Below, one piece after another: positions 1 to 8,282 of a DNA stretch of 64,000 nucleotides. Below the pieces are notes generated by a model that saw only the letters and a list, made by a program, of their open reading frames with translations, was not told the origin of the DNA and ran no database searches. The stretch is from Spinactinospora alkalitolerans (GTDB taxonomy: Bacteria > Actinomycetota > Actinomycetes > Streptosporangiales > Streptosporangiaceae). Position 1 is the stretch's first letter; every line of letters begins with the position of its first letter. Made by a program: the position numbers and the translations under genes. Location of the stretch: positions 1,798,001-1,862,000 of the forward strand of contig NZ_JACCCC010000001.1 in NCBI RefSeq assembly GCF_013408795.1, in the 5' to 3' direction.

Positions 1-101
1 CCCGGCTGGTCCGGACGAGCGGCCCGAGCCTGCTGCTGGGGGCGGCCGCGACGCTGCTCGTGCTCGGGACCGGCTACGTCGGCGTCACCGCGCTGTTCTG
101 A
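1..101 (+). CDS. C-terminal end of a membrane protein (partial)
   Basis: The frame open from base 3 to a TGA at 99-101 encodes about 32 residues that end a protein beginning before the window. The tail has a hydrophobic stretch (SLLLGAAATLLVLGTGYVGV) that looks like a final membrane helix, followed by only three residues. Nothing identifies the family. Codon use is strongly GC3-rich like the neighbours, which supports a real coding end. The next gene starts 78 bases downstream. Confidence 0.5.
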   Translation, partial: RLVRTSGPSLLLGAAATLLVLGTGYVGVTALF

Positions 102-179
102 GCGCCTCGCGGCTCCGACCGCCCGGTGTCCCCGCTACGCTGAAGAGCTCGTTCACGACCACGACAAGGGGTTCCACCC

Positions 180-554
180 ATGGCGCTTGAGCGTCCCGAG
201 ATCGACTTCATCGACGGCCCGCCGCCGGCCGGCCTGGAGATCACCGACGTCACCATCGGTGAAGGCGCCCAGGCCGCGCACGGCTCCACGGTCAACGTCC
301 ACTACGTCGGCGTCGCCCATTCCACCGGGGAGGAGTTCGACGCCTCGTGGAACCGCGGCGAGCCGCTGCGCTTCCCGCTGGGCGCCGGCCGGGTCATCGC
401 GGGCTGGGACCAGGGCGTGCTGGGCATGCGCGTGGGCGGCCGGCGCCGGCTGGTCATCCCGCCGCACCTGGGGTACGGCAACCGGGGTGCCGGGGGCGTC
501 ATCAAGCCGGGCGAGACCCTGGTCTTCGTGGTGGACCTGGTCGGCGTCAACTGA
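180..554 (+). CDS. FKBP-type peptidyl-prolyl cis-trans isomerase
   Basis: A 124-residue single-domain FKBP that catalyses prolyl cis-trans isomerisation. The whole protein is the FKBP fold. Visible family marks are VNVHYVG near residue 40, the hydrophobic pocket segment RVIAGWDQGVLGMRVGG around 71-85, the PPHLGYG loop, and the closing strand LVFVVDLVGV. There is no signal peptide or membrane segment, so it is probably cytoplasmic. ATG at 180 follows an AAGGGG-like ribosome site in a short leader. It stands alone, convergent with the acyl-CoA dehydrogenase that ends at 616. The biological partner cannot be told from sequence. Confidence 0.93.
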   Translation: MALERPEIDFIDGPPPAGLEITDVTIGEGAQAAHGSTVNVHYVGVAHSTGEEFDASWNRGEPLRFPLGAGRVIAGWDQGVLGMRVGGRRRLVIPPHLGYGNRGAGGVIKPGETLVFVVDLVGVN

Positions 555-615
555 TCCCGGTCCCGCCGGTCCCCGCGCCCGTCGGCGCCCCGCTCCCGCG
601 GGGCGCCGACGCGGT

Positions 616-1791
616 TCAGCCCAGTGTCGCACCCACCGTGACGTGCCCCTTCAGCAGGTCGCGGGCGATCGTGCGGCGCTGGATCTCGTCGGTGCCCTCA
701 TAGATCCGCAGCAGCCGCAGCTCGCGGTACCAGCGCTCGATGGGCAGCTCCCTGGTGTAGCCCATGCCCCCGTGGATCTGCAGCACCCGGTCCACGATCT
801 CGTTGGCCTTCACACCGCCGTAGAGCTTGGCGATGGACTGGGCGTGCCGGGAGTCGCGGTCGGCCGTGACCTGCCAGGCGGCATGCAGCACCAGCAGCCG
901 CAGCGCCTCGATCTCCACCTGGGAGTCGGCGATCATCCACTGGATCGCCTGGCGCTCGGCGATCGGCTTCCCGAACGTCTCGCGCGTCTTGGCGTACTCC
1001 ACGCCCATGGCCAGCAGCCGCTCGCAGCCGCCGAGCGCGCGGGCCGGCAGCAGGTAGCGGCCCCTGCCGATCCACTTCATGGCCAGCGCGAAGCCCTGGC
1101 CGACCTCGCCGAGCACGTTGGCCTCGGGTACCCGCACGTCCTCGAACACCAGTGACGCCGGACCCCATTCGCCCATGGTGTCGATGGGCTCGGAGCGCCA
1201 GCCGGCCTCGCGGTCGGCCAGGAAGCAGGTGACCCCGCCGTTGGCGCCCTTCTCCGGATCGGTCACCGCGAACACCATGGTGAAGTCGGCCTCGTTGCCG
1301 CCGGTGATGAAGGTCTTCTCCCCGTTGATCACCCACTCCGCGCCGTCCTTGTGCGCGCGGGCGCGGATCGCCTTGGCGTCGGATCCGGCGCCGGGCTCGG
1401 TGATCGCGAAGCAGGACCTGCGCTCACCGGCGATCGTGGGGACGAGGTAGCGCTCGCGCTGCTCGGCGTTGGCGTGGTAGAGGATGTTGTCGGCGTCGCC
1501 GCCGAAGCGGAACGGCACGAAGGAGCGGCCCAGCTCGATCTCGATCAGCGCGGCGCTGACCGGATCCAGGCCCATGCCGCCGTACTCCGTCGGCGTCTGC
1601 ACGCCCCAGAAGTCGGACTTCTTGGCGAGCGACTGCAGCTCGCGCAGCTCCGCGCCGGTGAGCCCGTGCGCCTCGCCGCGCCGTTCGCGGCGCAGCACCT
1701 CCGCTTCGAGCGGCATGATCTCGCGCTCGACGAACGTGCGCACCCAGTTGCGGATCTCCCGCTGTTCCTCGGTCAGTGCGAAGTCGACCAT
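616..1791 (-). CDS. acyl-CoA dehydrogenase
   Basis: A 391-residue FAD flavoprotein that should oxidise acyl-CoA thioesters to 2-enoyl-CoA and pass electrons to ETF. The N-terminal helical domain, middle beta domain (CFAITEPGAGSD near 127-138, a flavin-contact motif) and C-terminal helical domain are complete. The catalytic base is the Glu of RIYEGTDEIQ near residue 364. It is the third gene of a leftward operon, three bases behind the acyl-CoA ligase, so translation is probably coupled. The insert ANGGVTCFLADREAGWRSEP and the long C-terminal helices fit the ACAD10/11-like branch, but substrate chain length is not readable. Confidence 0.93.
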   Translation of the reverse strand: MVDFALTEEQREIRNWVRTFVEREIMPLEAEVLRRERRGEAHGLTGAELRELQSLAKKSDFWGVQTPTEYGGMGLDPVSAALIEIELGRSFVPFRFGGDADNILYHANAEQRERYLVPTIAGERRSCFAITEPGAGSDAKAIRARAHKDGAEWVINGEKTFITGGNEADFTMVFAVTDPEKGANGGVTCFLADREAGWRSEPIDTMGEWGPASLVFEDVRVPEANVLGEVGQGFALAMKWIGRGRYLLPARALGGCERLLAMGVEYAKTRETFGKPIAERQAIQWMIADSQVEIEALRLLVLHAAWQVTADRDSRHAQSIAKLYGGVKANEIVDRVLQIHGGMGYTRELPIERWYRELRLLRIYEGTDEIQRRTIARDLLKGHVTVGATLG

Positions 1792-1794
1792 GTC

Positions 1795-3327
1795 CTATTC
1801 CCGGCCTTCCTGGTGAAAACGGGCGCGCAGCTCACGCTTGAGCACCTTGTGACTGGGGCCCAGTGGCAGCTCGGCCACGATCTCGACCCGCCGCGGGTAC
1901 TTGTGCCCGGCCAGCCGCTCGCGCCCCCACGCCAGCAGCTCCTCGGCGACGATCTCGGCACCCGCGGCGGGCACCACCACCGCGCAGGTCTCCTCGCCGA
2001 GCTCGCGGTGCGGCACTCCGATCACCGCGACCTGGGCCACGTCCGGGTACTCGGAGAGGACCTCCTCGATCTCGCGCGGGTAGACGTTGTAGCCGCCGCG
2101 GATGATCAGGTCCTTCTTGCGGTCGACGATGCTGATGAAGCCGTCGCCGTCCTTGACGCCGATGTCGCCGGTGCGGAACCAGCCCTCGACCAGGGCCTCG
2201 GCGGTCGCCTCGGGGTTGTTGAGGTAGCCGGCGAACACGTTGTGCCCCCGGACCACGATCTCGCCCTGCTCGCCGGGCGCGAGCAGCTCGATGCGGTCGT
2301 CGATCCCGGCCGCGGCGATCTCCACCTCGACGCCCCAGATCGGGTGTCCCACGGTCCCGGCGCGCGCGCCGAACGCCGGCTGGTTGACGCTGGCGGTGGG
2401 CGAGGTCTCGGACAGGCCGTAGCCCTCGTAGACCTCGGTGCCGAACGCCTTTTCGAACCGGTGCAGCACCGCCACCGGCAGCGATGCGCCGCCGGAGATG
2501 CAGATCCGCAGCGAGGGGAGCTCCCGGTGCCGCTGCGCGGCCTCGGCCAGGTGGACGAACATCGTCGGGACGCCGAGGAAGTTGCTGACGTTCTCGGCGC
2601 GCATCAGCGCGATGGCCTGGTCGGGATCGAACCGGTGCTGCAGGACGAGGGTCGCGCCGGCCCGGAACGTGGTGTTCAGCGCCACCGTCTGGCCGAACGT
2701 GTGGAACAGCGGCAGGCAGCCGAGCACGACGTCGCCCCGCTGCATCGGATGGCTGTCGAACGCGTTGACCGTGGCGTTCATGACCAGGTTGAGGTGGCTG
2801 AGCAGCGCGCCCTTGGGGCGGCCGGTGGTGCCGCTGGTGTAGAAGATCACCGCGATGTCGTCGGGCTCGCGGGAGACGGCGGCGGCCAGCGGCGCCGACC
2901 GCTCGACGAGCGGTTCCAGGGCGTCGGGGGAGTCGGCGACGCCCACCGTGCGCACGGGGACGCCGGCCTGCTGCGCCGCGCGTGCGGCGAGGTCTGCGTA
3001 GTCGCCCCAGCCGATGACCAGCCGTGCCCCGCTGTCGGAGACGAGGTGCGCGGCCTCGGCGGGGGTCAGCATGGGCGGGACGGGCACGATCGTGCCGCCG
3101 GCGGCGAGCACGCCGTAGTAGCAGCGGACGAAGTCGGCGACGTTGCCGGCGAGCAGGGCGACCCGGTCACCCGGGCCGATGCCCAGCTCGCGCAGTGCGG
3201 AGGCGTGGCGCAGCGACTCCGTCCAGATCTGGGCGTAGGTGAGGCGGGCCTCGCCGTCGACGAGGGCCACCCGGTCGGGGTGGCAGCGGGCGGACTCGGC
3301 CAGGACACTGGCGAGGGACAGGTGCAT
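1795..3327 (-). CDS. AMP-forming acyl-CoA synthetase
   Basis: A 510-residue ANL-superfamily ligase that activates a carboxylic acid to acyl-AMP and then acyl-CoA. The P-loop YTSGTTGRPKG is at 163-173. The core motifs YEGYGLSETSP, TGDIG and DRKKDLIIRGGYNVYP follow, and the catalytic lysine is in PSHKVLKRELR near the C-terminus. ATG at 3327 is chosen because AGGAG precedes it by seven bases and the family N-terminus (residues 1-60, LTYAQIW, GDRVALL) begins there. The frame stays open upstream through the next gene, but that part is antisense shadow. It sits between two acyl-CoA dehydrogenases, giving an acid activation and beta-oxidation entry operon. Confidence 0.93.
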   Translation of the reverse strand: MHLSLASVLAESARCHPDRVALVDGEARLTYAQIWTESLRHASALRELGIGPGDRVALLAGNVADFVRCYYGVLAAGGTIVPVPPMLTPAEAAHLVSDSGARLVIGWGDYADLAARAAQQAGVPVRTVGVADSPDALEPLVERSAPLAAAVSREPDDIAVIFYTSGTTGRPKGALLSHLNLVMNATVNAFDSHPMQRGDVVLGCLPLFHTFGQTVALNTTFRAGATLVLQHRFDPDQAIALMRAENVSNFLGVPTMFVHLAEAAQRHRELPSLRICISGGASLPVAVLHRFEKAFGTEVYEGYGLSETSPTASVNQPAFGARAGTVGHPIWGVEVEIAAAGIDDRIELLAPGEQGEIVVRGHNVFAGYLNNPEATAEALVEGWFRTGDIGVKDGDGFISIVDRKKDLIIRGGYNVYPREIEEVLSEYPDVAQVAVIGVPHRELGEETCAVVVPAAGAEIVAEELLAWGRERLAGHKYPRRVEIVAELPLGPSHKVLKRELRARFHQEGRE

Positions 3328-3335
3328 GCCGGCTC

Positions 3336-4487
3336 CTATGCGAATGCGTTGACGCCGGTGAGGGCGCGGCCGATGAGGAGTTTCTGGATCTGGCTGGTGC
3401 CTTCGTACAGGGTCATCACCCTGGCGTCGCGCAGGAACTTGCCGACCGGGTACTCGTCGAGGTAGCCGTAGCCTCCGAACACCTGGATGGACAGGTTGGC
3501 CGCCTTCACCGCCGCCTCGCTGGCGTAGAGCTTGGCCATGGAGGCCTCGGTCGCGAACGGTTCGCCCCGGTCGATCAGGTCGGCCACCCGCCAGGTCAGC
3601 AGCCGTGCGGCGTCGGTCTCCACCGCCATCTCGGTGAGCATCTCCTGGACCAGTTGGAAGCCCGCGATGGGCCTGCCGAACTGCTGCCGCTCCCCGGCGT
3701 AGCGCAGGCTCTCCTCCAGCGCGCCGCGCGCGATGCCCACGCACCCGGCCGCCACCGACATCCGGCCTTTGTGCAGCGCCGACATCGCGATGCGGAAGCC
3801 CTGCCCCTCCTCGCCGAGCCGGGCGGAGTCGGGGACCCGCACGCGGTCGAAGGCGAGTTCGGCGGTGGCCTGCCCGCGCAGCCCGAGCTTGCCGTGGATC
3901 TCGCGGCGCTCCAGGCCGGGGGAGTCGGCGGGGACGAGGAACGCGGTCACGCCCTTGGGGCCGGGACCGCCGGTCCTGGCGAAAAGCACGATCACGTCGG
4001 CCCACGTGCCGTTGGTGATGAAGGTCTTGGCGCCGGTGATCTCCCAGTCGCCGCCCACGCGTTCGGCGCGGGTGGACAGGTTGCCGGCGTCGGAGCCGGT
4101 GTCGGGCTCGGTGAGGCCGAAGCAGCCCACGGCCTCGCCCGAGGTGAGCCGGGGCAGCCAATGGGCCTTCTGCTCCTCGTCGCCCGCCGCGGCGATCGTC
4201 TTGGCGACCAGCCCCAGCGACACCGAGACGATGCCGCGCACCGAGGAGTCGCCCCGGCCCAGCTCCTCCGTCACCAGGCAGTAGGCCAGGTGGTCGCCCT
4301 CCGAGCCGCCGTAGGCCTCGGGGACGGTCAGCCCGAGGAACCCCACCTCGCCGAGCTTGCGCACGATGCCCCGGTCGACCGCCTCGGCCCGGTCCCACTC
4401 GCGGACGTGCGGCAGGACCTCCTTGGCGACGAAGTCGCGCGCCAGATCCCGGACTTGGGCCTGCTCTTCGGACAGCCGAAGATCCAT
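3336..4487 (-). CDS. acyl-CoA dehydrogenase
   Basis: A 383-residue acyl-CoA dehydrogenase, closest in look to short/medium-chain enzymes: CFGLTEPDTGSDA in the middle domain, catalytic Glu in TLYEGTSQIQ near 363, and GGYGYLDEYPVGKFLRDA. It is the first gene of the leftward three-gene operon and has a strong AGGAGG ribosome site ending six bases before ATG. A near-perfect 21-bp palindrome lies only 13 bases before the start, where a TetR protein could block transcription. It is only about 30% similar by eye to the other dehydrogenase of the operon, so the two probably act on different substrates. Confidence 0.94.
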   Translation of the reverse strand: MDLRLSEEQAQVRDLARDFVAKEVLPHVREWDRAEAVDRGIVRKLGEVGFLGLTVPEAYGGSEGDHLAYCLVTEELGRGDSSVRGIVSVSLGLVAKTIAAAGDEEQKAHWLPRLTSGEAVGCFGLTEPDTGSDAGNLSTRAERVGGDWEITGAKTFITNGTWADVIVLFARTGGPGPKGVTAFLVPADSPGLERREIHGKLGLRGQATAELAFDRVRVPDSARLGEEGQGFRIAMSALHKGRMSVAAGCVGIARGALEESLRYAGERQQFGRPIAGFQLVQEMLTEMAVETDAARLLTWRVADLIDRGEPFATEASMAKLYASEAAVKAANLSIQVFGGYGYLDEYPVGKFLRDARVMTLYEGTSQIQKLLIGRALTGVNAFA

Positions 4488-4499
4488 TCGCCCTCCTCT

Positions 4500-4520
4500 A
4501 AACCTAACAGTGTTTGGTTT
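4500..4520. promoter_or_regulatory. putative TetR operator (10-1-10 palindrome)
   Basis: Arms AAACCTAACA and TGTTTGGTTT around a central G match in 9 of 10 positions. The site lies in the 133-base divergent promoter between the acyl-CoA dehydrogenase operon and the tetR gene. It is the only AT-rich palindrome there. Length and placement fit a TetR dimer site; binding is inferred. Confidence 0.65.
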
Positions 4521-4620
4521 GGAGCGTAGGACCTGGGATCATCGTTTGGCAAGGCGAGGGCTGCCCGAGACTGCCCGATACTGGAGGAGCACGCCGACAA
4601 CGGGGAATGGGGACGAACGA

Positions 4621-5250
4621 GTGGCTCGACCGAAGACGCCGATCCTGAGCCCGGTGCGCATCAGGCGGGCCGCGCTGGCGCTCGTCGACCGCGACGGGCT
4701 GGACGGGCTGTCCATGCGCAAGCTCGCCGCGGAGCTGGACGTCCAGGCGGCCTCCCTCTACAGCCACTACCGGACCAAGGACGAGCTCCTGCAGGACATC
4801 GCCAACGAGATCATGGAGGACGTTGACGTCTCGGGCTTCACCGGCGGCGACTGGCGGCACGGCCTCACCGTCTGGGCGCGCTCCTACCGGGCGGCCCTGG
4901 CCGCGCACCCCCACATGGTCCCGTTCATCGCGATGGGCCCGGGGCGCAGGGAGGTCTCGCTGCACCGCGCCGACGCGGTCCACGGCGGCCTGACCGGCGC
5001 CGGCTGGCCGGCCCGCCAGGCCACCATGATCGGCGCGGCGACCAAGTACCTCGTCGTCGGCGCCGCGATCAGCTCCTTCTCCCGGGGCTTCGACGACGAC
5101 GTCCGCGTCTACGTGAACCGCTATCCCAACCTGTCGCAGGCCCACCGGCTCTCCGAGCACGCCGCCGAGATCGACGAGGAGAGCTTCGGCCTCGCCCTCT
5201 CGGCTTTCCTGGACGGCCTGGAAGCACGGCTCGCGCACCTGCCGGACTAG
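4621..5250 (+). CDS. TetR family transcriptional regulator
   Basis: A 209-residue repressor. The helix-turn-helix lies at about residues 30-65 (LSMRKLAAELDVQAASLYSH, then YRTKDELL). The C-terminal ligand domain is helical and carries a conserved late segment (EESFGLALSAFLDGLEA). GTG at 4621 is taken because family similarity begins right after it and GGGGA lies upstream; an earlier in-frame extension to 4357 is shadow sequence. It is divergent from the fatty-acid ligase/dehydrogenase operon and very probably controls it, with an acyl-CoA or acid as inducer. That role is inferred from position and the palindrome at 4500. Confidence 0.9.
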   Translation: MARPKTPILSPVRIRRAALALVDRDGLDGLSMRKLAAELDVQAASLYSHYRTKDELLQDIANEIMEDVDVSGFTGGDWRHGLTVWARSYRAALAAHPHMVPFIAMGPGRREVSLHRADAVHGGLTGAGWPARQATMIGAATKYLVVGAAISSFSRGFDDDVRVYVNRYPNLSQAHRLSEHAAEIDEESFGLALSAFLDGLEARLAHLPD

Positions 5251-5277
5251 CGGCGGGGCGGCTGCGGGAGACACGAA

Positions 5278-5301
5278 GGCCCCGGCGCACGCGCCGGGGC
5301 C
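5278..5301. terminator. hairpin between convergent genes
   Basis: A perfect 10-bp GC stem (GGCCCCGGCG / CGCCGGGGCC) with a 4-base loop stands between the convergent tetR and DUF2848 genes. There is no U-run, as is common for actinomycete terminators. Confidence 0.6.
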
Positions 5302-5335
5302 GCAGGGGGCGTCGCGGGGCGGGTGCCCGTGCGGT

Positions 5336-6028
5336 TCAGCCGATCGGTTCCGGAAGGCGCTCCACGTCGTAGGCGACGCCGAGGGCGCCGCCGGTCGAGG
5401 GGTCGCCCAGTTCGACGCGCCACGCGCCGGCGAACTGGTCCACCTGCCCGTGCATCGGGATGGTGCCTGAGAGCAGGACCGTTCCAGGCCGCAGCAGTCC
5501 GCGCTCCTCCAGCACCCCGACCCAGTACCGAGGAGGGAGCAACTCGGCGAGGGTTCCGCGCTGGATCTCGGTGTCGGCCTTCTCCGCGCCGACCCAGGCG
5601 GTCAGGGTGAGGTCGTCGATCCGGTCGGCGACGTCGACCAGCCGCCACGCGCGGGAGCCCAGCACGTCGGGGGCCGCGTTCTTGCTCCAGGCCACCCCGT
5701 GCACCTCCAGTGCCCGATCGGTGTGGTCGCAGGCCACGGTCAGCAGCAGGTCCTCGGGGCGATCGCCGGCGACGACGAGCGCCCATTCGGCCTCGCCCGA
5801 AGTGTGCTCGTGCGGGGCGGCCACCGTGCCCGTCTGCTGGGCCAGATAGGGGGAGACCGGGTAGAGGGCCGGGGTCTCGGTCGGGGCCGGCACGCCGAGC
5901 TCGGCCAGCTCGCGGACGTGCGCCCGCACGTCGTCCTGGCTGCGCCCGGCGTAGCCCCCATTGAGCAGCGTCCGGACCGTGGTCTCGACGACCGTCCCGT
6001 TGTCGAGTTCGAATTTCAACGGTGTCAT
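5336..6028 (-). CDS. DUF2848 family protein (FAH-like fold predicted)
   Basis: A 230-residue protein matching the DUF2848 family by its whole-length pattern: N-terminal ELDNGTVVETTVRTLLNGGYAGR, central HGVAWSKNAAPDVLGSRAWR, then LTLTAWVGAEKADTEIQRG and a C-terminal LLSGTIPMHG. DUF2848 proteins are distant relatives of fumarylacetoacetate hydrolases and have no assigned reaction known to me. ATG at 6028 has CGGAGG at good spacing; the upstream extension to 6208 overlaps the divergent transporter and is not used. It is divergent from an MHS transporter and near a nitrilase-family gene, which suggests a step in breakdown of an imported small carboxylate or amide. Confidence 0.82.
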   Translation of the reverse strand: MTPLKFELDNGTVVETTVRTLLNGGYAGRSQDDVRAHVRELAELGVPAPTETPALYPVSPYLAQQTGTVAAPHEHTSGEAEWALVVAGDRPEDLLLTVACDHTDRALEVHGVAWSKNAAPDVLGSRAWRLVDVADRIDDLTLTAWVGAEKADTEIQRGTLAELLPPRYWVGVLEERGLLRPGTVLLSGTIPMHGQVDQFAGAWRVELGDPSTGGALGVAYDVERLPEPIG

Positions 6029-6056
6029 GTTCCGCCTCCGCACTTGCGCATACGAG

Positions 6057-6067
6057 CTGTATACAAG
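6057..6067. promoter_or_regulatory. putative GntR operator, divergent promoter of DUF2848 and MFS genes
   Basis: CTGTATACAAG, with perfect core TGTATACA, lies in the 86-base gap between the divergent starts at 6028 and 6115. The same TGTATAC core occurs in the gntR/nitrilase promoter at 8208-8214. A GntR dimer site is the simplest reading. Confidence 0.5.
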
Positions 6068-6114
6068 CAGTATAAGCAGTGGCGTCCGGTTCACCGCGAA
6101 GAGAGGTGCAGAAC

Positions 6115-7467
6115 ATGGCAGCGCAGGGCAACCCCGGAGTCGGCGAAGGAGGGATCGAACGCGGTGCCGTGGTGCGGGCGTTCTTCGCCAGCCTGTCCGG
6201 CACCGCACTGGAGTGGTACGACTTCGCGATCTACTCGGTCGCCTCCGCCCTGGTCCTGGGCCAGCTGTTCTTCCCGAGCCACGACCCGCTGGCCGCGACC
6301 ATGCTGGCGTTCTCGACCTACGCCGTGGGCTACATCGCCCGGCCGCTGGGCGGAATCGTCTTCGGGCGCCTCGGCGATCGGATCGGCCGCAAGAAGGTCC
6401 TGGTCAGCACCTTGGTCCTGATCGGGGCGGCCACGTTCACCATCGGCCTGCTGCCCACGCACGCCGACATCGGCTCGACGGCGGCCGTCCTGCTGGTCCT
6501 GCTGCGGTTCGCCCAGGGCGTCGGCGTCGGCGGCGAGTGGGGCGGCGCCGTCCTGCTCTCCAGCGAGTTCGGCGACCCCCGCAGGCGCGGATTCTTCGCC
6601 TCCGCCGCGCAGATCGGTCCGCCGGCCGGAAACCTGATGGCCAACGGCGTGCTCGCGTTTCTCGGCCTGGTGCTGAGCGAGGAGCAGTTCCTCGGTTGGG
6701 GCTGGCGGATCGCGTTCCTGCTCTCGGGCGTGCTGGTCCTCTTCGGCCTGTGGATCCGCGCACGGCTGGAGGAGACGCCGGTCTTCCGGGCGATCGAACG
6801 GCAGGGGGAGCGTCCCGCCGCACCGGTCCGGGAGGTCCTCACCCGGCAGGCCCGGCCCCTGACCGCCGCCGTGCTCAGCCGGGTCGCCCCCGATGTCGTC
6901 TACGCGATGTTCACCGTCTTCGTCATCACCTACGCCACCCAGGAACTCGGCATGGAGTCCGGAACCGTCCTGGCCGCGGTGCTCATCGGCTCCTCGTGCC
7001 AGGTCGCGCTGATCCCGCTGTCGGGCTGGCTCTCCGACGTCGTGAACCGCAGGCTGCTCTACGGAATCGGGGCCGTGGGGGCCGCGGTCTGGTCGGCCGT
7101 CTTCTTCCCCATGATCGCCTCCGGCTCGTTCGCCCTCCTGGCGATCGGGATCGTGGTCGGCCTACTGGCGCACTCGGTCATGTACGGACCGCAGGCGGCC
7201 TTCGTCGCCGAGCAGTTCCACCCGCGGTTGCGCAGCACGGGGAGCTCACTGGCCTACACCCTCGCCGGCCTGATCGGCGGTGCCGTCGCGCCGCTGCTGT
7301 TCACCTACCTGCTCGCCAGGTACGACAGCTGGGTGCCCCTCGCGGGCTACATCGCCCTGACGGTCGTGCTGACCCTCACCGGACTGCTGCTGGGGCGTGA
7401 CCCCGCGCCCGAGGAGGAGGACGGCACCGTGGTCGGCGAGCCCGCGGCGGCCGCCGCGGTGCGGTGA
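6115..7467 (+). CDS. MFS transporter, metabolite:H+ symporter (MHS) type
   Basis: A 450-residue, 12-helix major facilitator. N-terminal LEWYDFAIYSVASALVLG is characteristic of the MHS branch (ShiA, ProP, KgtP relatives). Loop 2-3 carries GRLGDRIGRKK near 85-95, and the second half carries SGWLSDVVNRR. Such proteins import polar organic acids or betaines with protons. ATG at 6115 has GAGAGG upstream; an in-frame GTG at 6079 overlaps the putative operator region and is less likely. Divergent from the DUF2848 gene and convergent with gntR, it is likely the uptake arm of this small catabolic unit. Confidence 0.92.
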   Translation: MAAQGNPGVGEGGIERGAVVRAFFASLSGTALEWYDFAIYSVASALVLGQLFFPSHDPLAATMLAFSTYAVGYIARPLGGIVFGRLGDRIGRKKVLVSTLVLIGAATFTIGLLPTHADIGSTAAVLLVLLRFAQGVGVGGEWGGAVLLSSEFGDPRRRGFFASAAQIGPPAGNLMANGVLAFLGLVLSEEQFLGWGWRIAFLLSGVLVLFGLWIRARLEETPVFRAIERQGERPAAPVREVLTRQARPLTAAVLSRVAPDVVYAMFTVFVITYATQELGMESGTVLAAVLIGSSCQVALIPLSGWLSDVVNRRLLYGIGAVGAAVWSAVFFPMIASGSFALLAIGIVVGLLAHSVMYGPQAAFVAEQFHPRLRSTGSSLAYTLAGLIGGAVAPLLFTYLLARYDSWVPLAGYIALTVVLTLTGLLLGRDPAPEEEDGTVVGEPAAAAAVR

Positions 7468-7514
7468 GCGCGCGGTCGGCTCCCGTGCCGCGGCACCGGG
7501 CGGGGCGCGGCCGG

Positions 7515-8144
7515 CTACGAGTCCAGCAGCACCCGCAGCGTGGCGTCCAGGTGGGCCCCGATGGCGACGTCGGCCGCCGCGCCGTCGCCGGCGTCCAGCG
7601 CGTCCAGGATCGCCCGGTGCTCGCGCAGGACCGAGCCGTAGCGGTCCCCGGTGGAGAACATGGCGGCCATGCCCGCGCGCACCTGGCGCTCGCGCAGCCC
7701 GTCGTAGAACTTGATGAGCAGGTCGTTGCGGGTGGCAGCGATCAGCTCGGAGTGGAACCGGTGGTCCCAGTCGATGAATTCGCGCGCCTGCTCGGGAGAG
7801 CTCAACTCGGCCTGGCGCTCCAGCGCCGCGCGCATCCGGTCCACGGGGGCCGACCCGGAGGCCAGCGTCTTGTGCGCCGCGTGGCGCTCGACCATCCCGC
7901 GCAGCTCCATCAGCTCGTTCAGCTCGCGCCCGGTCACGGGGGCGATGTAGGCGCCGCGCTTGGGGATGAGCTGGACCAGCTCCTCCGCGGCCAGCCGGAA
8001 GAGCGCTTCGCGGATCGGAGTGCGCGACACCCCGATCCGGTCGGCGACCTCCTGCTCGTTGATGAAGCGCCCCTGATGCTGGGGCGAGGAGATGTAGGTG
8101 TCCTTGAGGAACTCGTACGCACGGTCCCGCCCCGATGCCGCCAA
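7515..8144 (-). CDS. GntR family regulator, FadR/FCD subgroup
   Basis: A 209-residue repressor. The N-terminal winged helix-turn-helix is INEQEVADRIGVSRTPIREAL at about 28-48. The FCD ligand domain follows, with family metal-binding His/Asp positions in DHRFHSELIAAT and REHRAILDALDAGD. The longest reading starts at a TTG (8144) with AAGAAGG nine bases upstream; a GTG a few codons later is possible. It is divergent from the nitrilase gene and adjacent to the MHS transporter. FCD regulators usually sense a carboxylic acid, so the pathway substrate or product is the likely effector. Confidence 0.88.
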   Translation of the reverse strand: MAASGRDRAYEFLKDTYISSPQHQGRFINEQEVADRIGVSRTPIREALFRLAAEELVQLIPKRGAYIAPVTGRELNELMELRGMVERHAAHKTLASGSAPVDRMRAALERQAELSSPEQAREFIDWDHRFHSELIAATRNDLLIKFYDGLRERQVRAGMAAMFSTGDRYGSVLREHRAILDALDAGDGAAADVAIGAHLDATLRVLLDS

Positions 8145-8205
8145 CGCCTCAACCTTCTTGTACGTCGAACACGTTCACTGCTTCGCACACCAGCGCGTTT
8201 ACCGT

Positions 8206-8218
8206 CTTGTATACCAAG
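8206..8218. promoter_or_regulatory. putative GntR operator in gntR/nitrilase promoter
   Basis: CTTGTATACCAAG is a 13-base inverted repeat (CTTG...CAAG) sharing TGTATAC with the site at 6057. It lies 62 bases before gntR and 65 bases before the nitrilase gene, so one dimer could control both. Confidence 0.5.
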
Positions 8219-8282
8219 TGTACGCACTGCCTGATTCATCGTACCGCCCCGGATCCGGGGACAACCGAGGAGGGAATCTTCC

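Noticed and set aside
3328-4398. Possible fusion of the acyl-CoA ligase with an upstream 357-residue domain
   Set aside because: The upstream part is an Arg/Gly/Pro-rich off-frame reading of the dehydrogenase gene; the ligase has its own ribosome site at 3327.
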